From positions 139,729 through 160,991 of the forward strand of contig MU646314.1 of assembly GCA_026770585.1 (NCBI GenBank): a stretch of DNA of 21,263 nucleotides, given 5' to 3'. Source of the stretch: Baffinella frigidus. Lineage: Eukaryota > Cryptophyceae > Cryptomonadales > Baffinellaceae. Of this stretch, positions 14,278 through 21,263 are shown one piece after another (within the stretch, counting starts at the first letter, position 1; each line of letters starts with the position of its first letter). Below the pieces are notes generated by a model. The model was not told where the DNA came from, made no database searches, and worked only from the letters and a program-made list of their open reading frames with translations. A program made the position numbers and the translations under genes.

Positions 14278-14427
14278 GCCTTGGTAGGGCGCACGCACTG
14301 GGCTCTCGGCCCGCACCAGATCCAACGCTTCCATGACGAGTCCAAGGGGGGGGGCGAGAGCCCGAGGGGGCGCACCGTGCAGTGGGCGCTCGAGACCACG
14401 TCGGCACGTCCGCCCCCCGCGTCCCAT
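14278..14427 (+). pseudogene. Isolated coding exon or gene fragment
   Basis: A 50-codon open block with mostly G/C third positions reads THWALGPHQIQRFHDESKGG, then RGRTVQWALETTSARPPP. It starts right after AAAGCAG, which could serve as a 3' splice site or be the joint with the telomeric array. It ends at CAT/GTAAGA, a good 5' splice site. No start or stop codon belongs to it, so it is an internal exon or a broken gene. The rest of the gene is not visible downstream. No family was recognised. Confidence 0.4.
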
Positions 14428-14506
14428 GTAAGACAGTCATCTACGACTCACGTCCGTCTATCAGCGCCACGAATGCATTTTGTAACGACTATGGGCACCC
14501 TCTTTA

Positions 14507-14693
14507 ATGCAAAAAGCTTACGTTAACGGACCCCTTAAGGGGTCGGTTAACGTGGGCTTACTGGAGCCGTTGATGGTCAACCGGGCTCTAAAACGATTTT
14601 AAAAGCGATTTCAGGACTTTTAAAGCCCAAGAATGTTTTCCATTATAAATTTTGTACCAAAGTTACAACTGCGTTAACGTAGGCTTTTTGCAT
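14507..14693. mobile_element. Foldback element with inner perfect palindrome
   Basis: Outer arms ATGCAAAAAGCTTACGTTAA (14507-14526, continuing to 14528) and 14672-14693 are inverted with one mismatch. The left arm runs into an inner hairpin at 14521-14552, built on GACCCCTTAAGGGGTC with flanking CGTTAAC/GTTAACG. The interior is AT-rich and non-coding. It has the size and form of a MITE; no clear target duplication was found. Confidence 0.75.
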
Positions 14694-14784
14694 GATCTTC
14701 TTCCAGACGGCGCGTCCGCCCCCGCTTGATTGTATCAATTCACGCCCCATTTCCCCCCTTCGACCAACCCTGCGATGGAGTGAG

Positions 14785-14828
14785 TTGTGACAAGCTACGC
14801 CCCTTTCAGCCGCGTCCTCCTCCGCCCC
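14785..14828 (+). repeat. Outlying single copy of the 15026-15198 unit with tail
   Basis: TTGTGACAAGCTACGCCCCT continues into CCGCGTCCTCCTCCGCC. The last copy of the later array (15175-15218) shows the same unit plus the same tail. The two loci are therefore direct duplicates, and the array grew at only one of them. Confidence 0.8.
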
Positions 14829-14837
14829 CCGGGTCGT

Positions 14838-14997
14838 GAATCTTGTCTCGGAAAAGCCTTTCTAAAAGTCGTTTTTACGAGTTAATTCCCCTACAAGTTC
14901 GTCAACTTATTCTTTTCTCTATGCATACGGTGACATATTTGTGGGGGGGTTGACTTAAGAAACCGACTTCTAAAAAGGCTTTTCTGACATAAGAATC
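14838..14997. mobile_element. Long imperfect foldback element
   Basis: GAAAAGCCTTTCTAAAAGTC (14851-14870) pairs with its complement at 14965-14984, and imperfect pairing continues outward (GAATCTTGTC/GACATAAGAATC) and inward (TTGACTTAAG region). The whole 160 bp is one palindrome-like unit. It lies between the two copies described for 14785 and 15175. Confidence 0.7.
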
Positions 14998-15025
14998 CAG
15001 GCGCGGTGTGTCAACGTGTGCTGTG

Positions 15026-15198
15026 TTGTGACAACCTACGCCCCTTCCAGAGATTGTGACAACCTACGCCCCTTCCAGAGGTTGTGACAACCTACGCCCC
15101 TTCCATGCTGTGTTGTGACAACCTACGCCCCTTCCATGCTGTGTTGTGACAACCTACGCCCCTTCCATGCTGTGTTGTGACAACCTACGCCCCTTCCA
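15026..15198. repeat. Minisatellite, six units of TTGTGACAACCTACGCCCCT
   Basis: Six copies of a 24-bp core ending TCCA with two linker types: GAGA/GAGG (28-bp period) for the first two intervals and TGCTGTG (31-bp period) for the last three. Each unit starts with the odd palindrome GTTGTGACAAC or a near version. Linkers are short and not unique, so it is not a CRISPR array. Confidence 0.9.
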
Positions 15199-15259
15199 GC
15201 CGCGTCCTCCTCCGCCTCTGGCGTCGACGCTCCCCGCGTCGCGCCGCATGCGCCTCTCC

Positions 15260-15446
15260 GCCCCGCACCACGACACCGCCAACGGCACGCCGGTCAGTAC
15301 ACCATTAACCGCGGATAGCGTTGTTGTGTCCCCATCAACCGCGGATAGCGTTGTTGTGTCCCCATTAACCGCAGATAGCGTTTGTGTGCCCCCGAACCGT
15401 GCACCGTGACAGCCCCGCACCTCGACACCGCCAACGGCACGCCGGT
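15260..15446. repeat. 30-bp tandem array between 35-bp direct repeats
   Basis: Three 30-bp units (15303-15392) with ACCGCGGATAGCG and TTGTTGTGTCCCC are enclosed by two 35-bp direct repeats, 15260-15294 and 15412-15446, that differ at one position (CGCACCACGACACC versus CGCACCTCGACACC). The period is a multiple of three, and a minus-strand frame reads LSAVNGDTT three times, but no gene context supports translation. Confidence 0.85.
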
Positions 15447-15447
15447 T

Positions 15448-15890
15448 GAACCCCAAACGTTAGACCCTCAACCGTAGACCCTAGACCCTAGACCCTAGAC
15501 CCTAAACTCTCAACCTTGGACCCTAGACCCTCAACCGTGAACCGTGAACCGTGAACCGTGAGACCTCCCTGATCCCTGAACCCTGAGCCCTGAACCGCGA
15601 ACCCTGAACGCTGACCCTTGACCCCTGACCCCTGAAACCTGAACCCTGAACCCTGACTCCTGACCCTTGAACCCTGACCCTTAACCCCTAAAATCTCAAC
15701 CCTGAACCCTACACCCTGAGCCCTGCACCCTGAACCCTAAACCCTAAAACCCAGAACCCACACCCCAAACCCTCACCCCTCAACCCTCAACCCTAAACCC
15801 CAAACCCCAAACCCCAAACCCTAAACCCTCAACCCTAAACCCTCAACCCCAAACCCCAACCCCCCAACCCCAAAACCGAAACCCTCCCCC
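15448..15890 (-). repeat. Degenerate telomere-like array
   Basis: Successive patches of CCCTAGA, AACCGTG (four units, 15534-15558), CCCTGAA, CCCTCAA and CCCCAAA. Canonical CCCTAAA is a minority. It begins directly at the end of the 35-bp direct repeat. Confidence 0.85.
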
Positions 15891-15897
15891 CCCGCGC

Positions 15898-16138
15898 GCA
15901 GTATCCCATGTCGATGTCAGGGACTTGGGAGACTTTCCGATCACAAACGCAACGTTTCGTTTTCGTGGTAAAAACGAGTGTGCCCAGAACCTGGAACACG
16001 CAACTCCTCGTCCAAGCTTCAAGGTCTCCACGTCCGTACGGTAGCAAATTAACAATGCGACTTGTAGCTGACATTCCGACTTACGACCCCCGCAGGATCC
16101 CATGTCGATGTCCGGGACGTGGGAGACGTTCCGATCAC
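15898..16138 (+). repeat. Pair of 46-bp direct repeats with spacer
   Basis: 15898-15943 and 16092-16137 share ATCCCATGTCGATGTC, GGGAC and GGGAGAC with CCGATCAC, differing at about four positions. The spacer holds CAACGTTTCGTTTTCG and other unique sequence, with no convincing gene. Confidence 0.8.
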
Positions 16139-16201
16139 CAAAAGATCCAACATTCAGCTACGACCCGGAGACTTTCTGTCTGCCCGCGGCTGAGGGGTGC
16201 G

Positions 16202-16457
16202 GGTCCCTAAAGCCCGCTACCGCCACCAGCAACCCGTAGCAGCTTTTACCGAGTCCTTGCAAGATCCGGGAATGAAATTCTTTTTTTTGATTTATTTGTA
16301 GGACCCTATGGTAGGAAACCCTAGGGACCTCAAATTGCTGACGGGAGATACCGATGAGATCTCATCGGTTTAGCTGAAAATTACTACAGTACCCGATCCG
16401 GTTATAAGCTGCTACGGGTTGCTGGTGGCGAGGACTGGTCCCTAACGCCCGCTACCG
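16202..16457. mobile_element. Foldback element flanked by 21-bp direct repeats
   Basis: Arms 16223-16248 and 16403-16428 are inverted repeats of 26 bp (GCTGCTACGGGTTGCTGGTGG) with one mismatch. The centre holds a perfect 18-bp palindrome CCGATGAGATCTCATCGG (16351-16368) and a GGACCCTATGGTAGG motif like the family A/E core. Direct repeats 16202-16222 and 16437-16457 (GGTCCCTAA, then CGCCCGCTACCG) bracket the arms with one mismatch. No coding capacity. Confidence 0.75.
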
Positions 16458-16808
16458 AGGACGCGATTGAGGACGCGAGTCACGTCCTCCTTTTCACCCG
16501 AAAATGCTCGCGAATTCAGGCTCGGGGATTCGTCAACTTGCGCCGTGCAAGTTCATCTCAGAAGATAACAGATCAGTTCTTTTTCAATAGGAGGTTGGAT
16601 GGAAGATAATTGTAAGTGCATAGTAAATTTAATTAGGCCTCTTAATTAAATGAACACGCTAATTAGGGAACTGATTCAGTTATCTTTCGAGATGGAAGTC
16701 CGCTGTATGGGGGGGCTCGCAACCTGCAGGCTTGAGACGCGGCGATCTTGATCGGACGGGTAACTTGAAGTTGACGGTGACTTGAAGTTGACGATAACTT
16801 CAAGTTCC
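16458..16808. other. AT-rich spacer with GAAGTTGAC reiteration
   Basis: TAATTAGG/CCTCTTAATTA-type short inversions occur at 16630-16670. ACTTGAAGTTGACG and ACTTCAAGTT are reiterated at 16762-16806. No gene is seen. Confidence 0.45.
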
Positions 16809-16925
16809 AGCTGTGCCTGAGTTTTATTATGGCTCGTCCTAAAGGCGTTCTATTCGCCCTTTTGTACTGGATTTCTGCTCTTAAATACTCTTAAAGACGA
16901 GCCAGAATAAAACTCAGGCAGAGCT
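16809..16925. mobile_element. MITE-like element with 30-bp terminal inverted repeats
   Basis: A 117-bp element. Arms 16809-16838 and 16896-16925, containing GCCTGAGTTTTATT and GGCTCGTC, differ at two positions. The interior has a small AAAGGCG/CGCCCTTT hairpin. TTGAAGTTGAC/AGAAGTTGAC sequence occurs on both sides, so it may have inserted into that reiterated DNA. It encodes nothing. Confidence 0.85.
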
Positions 16926-17067
16926 AGAAGTTGACGGGGATTTCGCGCGGGTCAGCAGAAGTTGACTTTATCTTCAAGTTGACTTTCATTTCGTGCGGGT
17001 TGGCAGGAAGACGGTCACGAACATCATTCTGGACAGGCGTCCGGACAACACTATGGTGCCCCCCCCA

Positions 17068-17490
17068 ACCCCCAACCCTAAACCCTAAACCCTACACCCT
17101 AAACCCAGAACCCTAAACCCTGCCTGAACCCTAAACCCTAAACCCTACACCCTACACCCTAAACCCTAAACCCGGCTGAAGCCCTAAACCCTAAACCCGA
17201 AACCCGAAACCCGAAACCCGAAACCCGAAACCCGAAACCCTAAACTCTGAACCCTAAACCCTAAACCCTAAACCCTAAACCCTGAACCCTAAACCCTAAA
17301 GCCTAAACCCCAAACCCTAAACTCTGCCTAAACCCTAAACCCTCAACCCTAAACCCGAAACTCAAACCCTAAACCCGAAACCCGAAACCCGAAACCCGAA
17401 ACCCGAAACCCGAAACCCTAAGCCCTAAGCCCTAAGCGCTAAACTCTAAACCCCAAACCCTCAAACCTAAAACCTAAACCCTAAACCCTA
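17068..17490 (-). repeat. Interstitial telomeric array with CCCGAAA patches
   Basis: CCCTAAA units alternate with two homogeneous CCCGAAA blocks (about 17192-17238 and 17365-17410) and a short CCCTAAG block. The change from CCCTAAA to CCCGAAA is one base and was amplified twice. Confidence 0.95.
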
Positions 17491-17993
17491 AATCCCACCC
17501 CCCCCACACCTCTATGCACTCCACTCCCTTCACACGCACCCTAGCCACACATCGAGCTACCCAGGGACTTTCGGTGGAACAAAAATCATTTTTGGTGGAC
17601 TCCGATCTACCGAGAATCTGTTAGGTTGTCCGTAGGAAGAACCATGTGTACCTACGGATGGCCCACTGTACGGTCATGTGGATTATTCACTCACGGTCTA
17701 TTCACGAAACGACCTTGTGTAGTCCGCTGTGTGAGTCAGAATCAGGCCCCCGCCCTGGTCTTTTTACAAGGTAGTTGTAGCGGTCGCGTCCTGGTTTGTA
17801 CTGGACCCCCTCCGCGTTTCGGACGGGGAGACGCGTTTTCGCTCACTGTGAAGCCGCTGCGTGTGTACAGGAAATCAATTTCAAGTCCATCTAAGAGTAA
17901 AGTTAATTCTTTCCCGGAAACACGCCAAAAGTGTAGACATTGGAGCCATTCCTGGGCGCAACAATTTTTTTCTGTACCAGGAAACCTTGATAG
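17491..17993. other. Unassigned stretch
   Basis: A C-run, then mixed DNA. CCGTAGG and CCTACGG form a small stem at about 17631-17657. TAGTCCGCTGTGTGAG near 17719 resembles a family A terminus. A 239-codon open frame begins here but only with a non-ATG codon at 17626, has no codon bias, and runs through the foldback that follows; not accepted. Confidence 0.45.
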
Positions 17994-18164
17994 CCACACG
18001 AGGCTATCTATGCACCTAGAATCAATGTCGATTGTAAGCGTTTGTGCAGTAAGTTTCATTTGTTTGGTCACGTGGCACCCGCAAAGCGGGCGCCGCGTGA
18101 CTAACTCTCCCCACAAAACGCTACAATTGACTTTTATTCTGGCCACAAGGATAGCCTCGTGTGG
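17994..18164. mobile_element. Large foldback element
   Basis: Outer arms CCACACGAGGCTATC (17994-18008) and GATAGCCTCGTGTGG (18150-18164) are perfect inverted repeats. Further in, ATTGTAAGCGTTTGTG pairs imperfectly with CCACAAAACGCTACAAT. The apex is a 16-bp stem with an AAA loop (18067-18101), GTCACGTGGCACCCGC against GCGGGCGCCGCGTGAC, two mismatches. The whole unit is one long hairpin of 171 bp. Confidence 0.8.
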
Positions 18165-18656
18165 AGCTCGAACGAGTGTGTATGGAATTCTGACTTGTGG
18201 CCTGGCGTGGCCCCCAGGTGTGAAACAGCGCGTTTTCGCAGATGACTGCCTGCTGCCACGTTCGAACGTGGAAAAGACGAGGAGTTGCGTTTCACAGGGT
18301 CACGCACACTCATTCTGTACCACGAAACGAAACGTCGCGTTCTGAAATCGCTATCTGGTGTGGCCAGGTGCGAAACAACGCGTTCTCGCTGACGACTGCC
18401 TACATCGACGTCGCGCGCCCCTTGGCACTTAATGGCCAGGTGACTGTCTAGCGCCCTGTGTCTCTGGACCAGGTGACTGTCTAGCGCCCCGTGACTCTTG
18501 GCCAGGTGACTGTCTAGCGCCCCGTGACTCTTGGGTGCTACGGTAGGCAATACATGAGGGTGATACGGAACGCCGGAATGAGGTTGACGCCGGAATTAGG
18601 GTGTCCACCCTTAACCCGGGCAGGTTCTGCGTTCAAAGAACACGGCGGTCGACTAA
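18165..18656. other. Stretch with duplicated segment and 33-bp tandem repeats
   Basis: CCACGTTCGAACGTGG at 18256-18271 is a perfect 16-bp palindrome. The segment 18212-18250 (GTGTGAAACAGCGCGTTTTC) recurs diverged at 18367-18402. The 33-bp tandem array follows at 18436-18534. A minus-strand frame gives 11-residue repeats there, but the frame crosses the palindrome and foldback and is not accepted. Confidence 0.5.
18436..18534. repeat. Three exact-period 33-bp tandem repeats
   Basis: Units start at 18436, 18469 and 18502, each beginning CCAGGTGACTGTCTAGCGCC. Units two and three are identical; unit one differs at a few positions. Confidence 0.95.
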
Positions 18657-18814
18657 CCACACAGCGGACTTCGAACGGATTTTGAATGACCCCTAAGCCA
18701 TAAGACCTAGGACCCTACGGTAGGCAACCCGTAGGGACATAGGGGGGTTCCTACGGATATAACGGGAAGGTGGCTCGATTTGGGCCGATAATCCCTTCGT
18801 AGCCCACTGTGTGG
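18657..18814 (-). mobile_element. Family A mini-element, copy A3, inverted
   Basis: 158 bp with termini CCACACAGCGGACTTCGAAC and ATCCCTTCGTAG with CCCACTGTGTGG. The interior is the reverse complement of A1 and A2, including CCTAGGACCCTACGGTAGG and CCCGTAGGGACATAGGGGGG. A 15-bp direct repeat, CCCGGGCAGGKTCTG, lies 27 bp before the left end (18615-18629) and directly at the right end (18815-18829). Confidence 0.85.
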
Positions 18815-18912
18815 CCCGGGCAGGGTCTGGTACCACGGGGATAACTGAACGTGATAAGTTAAACAATGCTGTTTGTCTGAACCGATGAAGGTTGACCGTT
18901 GACCGGCGTGGT

Positions 18913-18992
18913 CCTAAAGCCTAAAGCCTGAACCCTAAACCCTAAAACCTAAACCCTGAACCCTAAACCCTAAACCCTAAACCTTAAAACCC
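18913..18992 (-). repeat. Short interstitial telomeric array
   Basis: CCTAAAG, CCCTGAA and CCCTAAA units, about eleven in all. It stops before CAGAGGCAGAGTGCCATCC. Confidence 0.9.
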
Positions 18993-19495
18993 TAACAGAG
19001 GCAGAGTGCCATCCCGCGGGGTGTGGTCCCGTCTTTCAACTACAACACTTGAGATGATAAGGACTATCTTAATGATATTTTGTGATACAGTTCTTCCTTA
19101 TCTCCCTTAGTTTCCTCTTAATTCTTTTAATAAATTCATTTCCCAGATCAGAGGTCGCCGGGGCTCTGAGTGTTTTTATCGGACGTGCCCCGTACGAACA
19201 AAGAAGAGCCGGTTACTCACCACTCGGGAGGCTACGGAGCACATTACCCCCGGATATCCGGGGATAACGTGACCAAGAATTGCTGACTGTTGGCATGTTT
19301 CCTTCAGAAACTTAACAATAATGTTAGAATGTTCCCCGTAGTGTTCCGAGTGGCTAGGACGCGCCGCCGGTACTAACCTGGGACGCAGCGTTTCTGTACA
19401 GCCCAGCGTTGCAGAGGCGTGCGGCAACGCCTATCGCTCCCCTGGTAGAGTTCGTCTCTGCAGGACACCTCCCAGAAATCGGAAGCGTTTGCCCC
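18993..19495. other. Unassigned stretch with GGATATCC palindrome
   Basis: ATCCCGCGGGGTGTGG near 19012 is a relative of the 19816 and 19956 motif. CCCCCGGATATCCGGGG at about 19247-19263 recurs at about 20801-20816. No gene is supported; the AT-rich open frame near 19082 is low complexity. Confidence 0.45.
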
Positions 19496-19543
19496 CGGTC
19501 ACGCGGTCACGCGGTCACGCGGTCACGCGGTCACGCGGTCACG
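19496..19543. repeat. Six 8-bp tandem units CGGTCACG
   Basis: Perfect head-to-tail units at 8-bp spacing, followed by a partial CGGACGCG unit. Reading frames through it are artefacts. Confidence 0.95.
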
Positions 19544-19717
19544 CGGACGCGACCCTTTTACACCGGTCCACTCTTGGAGCCATTGATGTCCTCCCCCTTG
19601 CGTGTCTGCAGAGTCAAGTCCTTTCTGATTTTTTACAGACACTTAGTTCGAGTCCTCTCTGGACGCCTTAAGTTTATGGTCCGACGTCGTACGTTCAATA
19701 AAACTTTTTTTTCAGAC
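19544..19717. other. Unassigned spacer
   Basis: No feature recognised. Ends in a T-run followed by the GA microsatellite. Confidence 0.4.
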
Positions 19718-19975
19718 AGAGCGAGCGAGAGAGAGAGAGAGAGCGAGCGAGAGAGAGAGAGCGAGAGAGAAAAACAAAGTCTCTAACAGTCTCTTCCCTG
19801 TAGAAACCGAGCGCGATCCCGCGGGATGTGGAGAGAGAGAGAGAGAGCGAGAGAGATAGATAAAGAGAGACAGAGCGAGAGCGGGAGAGAGAGAATCTCT
19901 AACAGTCTCTTCCCTGCAGTCTCTAACAGTCCCCCCCCGGCAGAAATCGAGCGCGATCCCGCGGGATGTGGTCGC
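19718..19975. repeat. GA microsatellite with two copies of a GC palindrome block
   Basis: GAGAGA tracts at 19718-19770, 19831-19856 and 19866-19894 alternate with CTCTAACAGTCTCTTCCCTG blocks. Each block leads to GAGCGCGATCCCGCGGGATG, which contains the palindrome ATCCCGCGGGAT (19816-19827 and 19956-19967). The second block carries an extra CTCTAACAGT copy. Confidence 0.9.
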
Positions 19976-21007
19976 GCCACCGCCCAAGGGGCGCCGTGGC
20001 CTCAACTCCAAGGGATTCGTCGAGGTACAATCTTATGAACCAGGAACCCGGAACCCGAAACCCGAGACCATAAACCGCGGCTTCAGCTCCAAGGGATTTT
20101 TCGAGGCACGCCCTACACCACTTAGACCCTAGACCCTAGACCCTGGACCCAGGACCCTAGACCCTAGACCCTTGACCCTAGACCCTAGACCCTAGACCCT
20201 AGACCCTAGACCCTAGACCCTAGACCCTAGACCCTAGACCCTAGACCATAGGCCGCCACCACCCAAGGGGCACCGTGGCCTCAACTCCAAGGGATTCGTC
20301 GAGGCACGCCCTACACCCGAAACCCGAAAACTGGAACCCGGAACACGAAACCGAAAACCCGAAACCCTGAACCTGGAGCCCGGAACCCGAAACCTGGTAC
20401 CCGAAACCCGAAACCTGGAACCCGAGACCCGAGACCCTGGACCCTAGACCCTAGACCCTAGACCCTAGACCCTAGACCCTAGACCGCCATCGCCCAAGGG
20501 GCGCCGCGGTCTCAACTCCAAGGGATTCGTCGAGGCACGCCCTACACTCGAAACCCGCAACCTGGAACCCGGAGCACGAAACCGAAAACCCGAAACCCGA
20601 AACCTGGAACCCGGAACCCGAAACCTGGTACCCGAAACCCGAAACCTGGAACCCGAGACCTGAGTCCCTGGACCCTAGACCCTAGACAATAGACCCTACA
20701 CCCTAGACCGCCATCGCCCAAGGGGCGCCGCGGCCTCAACTCCAAGGGATTTGTCGAGGTAGAATCTTATCCACTGCCCTGGAATTCTAACCGCGTTTCC
20801 CCCCGGATATCCGGGGGGGGGGGGAGGGATTCGTCGAGGCACGCCCTACACCAGAAACCAAGCCCTACGCCCGAAAATCGAAACCCGACACCCGACACCC
20901 GAAACCTGGAACCCGAGACCCGAGACCTGGAATCCGGAACCCGAAACCGGAGACCATAAACCGAGGCCTCAACTCCCAAGGGATTTGTCGAGGCATGCTC
21001 TCTACAC
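19976..21007 (+). repeat. Macrosatellite with boundary motif in seven copies
   Basis: A block containing CTCAACTCCAAGGGATTCGT and CGAGGCACGCCCTACAC occurs at about 19976-20030, 20078-20116, 20252-20317, 20484-20547, 20708-20762, 20825-20853 and 20961-21007. Full copies begin with CCGCCATCGCCCAAGGGGCG. The three central full copies are 223-232 bp apart, and between them lie CCCGAAA-like then CCCTAGA arrays in the same order. Copies one and five end differently, in GGTACAATCTTAT or GGTAGAATCTTAT. Confidence 0.9.
20123..20248 (-). repeat. Homogeneous CCCTAGA array
   Basis: Mostly uninterrupted CCCTAGA units, a one-base variant of CCCTAAA. Shorter arrays of the same variant lie at about 20437-20484 and 20668-20706. 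Confidence 0.95.
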
Positions 21008-21220
21008 CCGAAACCCGAAACTTGGAGCCCGGAACCCGACACCCGAGACCATACACCCGAAACCCGAGACCATACACCCGAAATCCGAAACCCGAGACCA
21101 CACACCCGAAAACTGAAACCCGAGACCACACACCCGAAACCCGACACTCGAAACCCGAAACCTGGAACCTGGAACCCGAAACCTGACGCCCGAAACCCGG
21201 AACCCGACACCCCAAACCCT
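21008..21220 (-). repeat. Degenerate CCCGAAA/CCCGAGA array
   Basis: CCCGAAA, CCCGAGACCATACA and CCTGGAA units form a higher-order mixture; ACCCGAGACCATACA recurs several times. The Gly/Phe/Arg/Val-rich minus-strand frames here arise only from this repeat. The last 40 bp of the window are unassigned, T-rich sequence. Confidence 0.9.
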
Positions 21221-21263
21221 CATCCATAAACCAACCTTCTTTTCTTTTGCTCTCAAGCCCGAC

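Noticed and set aside
17626-18345. 239-codon plus-strand frame
   Set aside because: No ATG at the start, no codon bias, and it crosses a 171-bp foldback and a palindrome.
18134-18550. Minus-strand frame with 11-residue repeats
   Set aside because: The repeats come from the 33-bp DNA tandem array; the rest of the frame crosses foldback sequence and has no gene-like context.
20542-21256. Gly/Phe/Arg/Val-rich frames
   Set aside because: Pure translations of CCCGAAA-type arrays, seen in several frames at once.
1-21263. Dinoflagellate spliced-leader or other small RNA genes
   Set aside because: I looked for spliced-leader-like and U6-like sequence and saw only chance fragments such as CGTAGCCC in family A ends.

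Overview
This looks like nuclear DNA from a eukaryote with plant-type telomeres. About a dozen arrays of CCCTAAA (TTTAGGG on the other strand) and close variants are scattered through the whole window, with short inverted-repeat elements, foldbacks, minisatellites and microsatellites between them. This is the texture of a subtelomere or of a repeat-rich contig end. The TTTAGGG repeat fits land plants, many green algae, dinoflagellates, chromerids and some other algae; I cannot choose among these from sequence alone. The few coding-like pieces are GC-rich, with mostly G/C third positions in the clearest one. I see no rRNA, tRNA, CRISPR array, bacterial operon or intact transposase.

Layout. 1-3522: interstitial telomeric arrays mixed with short elements of families A, D and E and one large foldback. 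3523-3678: the 3' end of a Lys/Pro/Val/Ala-rich gene, cut open and joined directly to a telomeric array. 3745-4755: a TATATG microsatellite, two family-E elements, a CT tract and a family-B palindrome. 4763-5437 (minus strand): the only convincing intact gene, a 224-residue Cys/His-rich protein with a basic nuclear-localisation-like motif. 5438-7770: duplicated blocks C, G and H and two strong hairpins. 7775-8052: a telomeric array in the opposite orientation. 8053-9107: AT-rich DNA with two protein-like open stretches. 9140-13160: a mosaic of families B, C, F, J, K and L, telomeric arrays and a 23-bp minisatellite. 13360-14427: two GC-rich coding fragments on either side of another telomeric array. 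14500-18870: foldbacks, tandem repeats and telomere-variant arrays. 18913-21263: low-complexity tracts and a macrosatellite whose boundary motif alternates with CCCTAGA and CCCGAAA arrays.

Interpretation. The main story is structural rather than metabolic. At two places a broken coding frame begins exactly where a CCCTAAA array stops, and both have the polarity expected of a left chromosome end healed by telomere addition and later embedded. The dispersed short elements carry no protein; several keep their fold while changing their sequence. Names A to M for repeat families are mine and local to this window.
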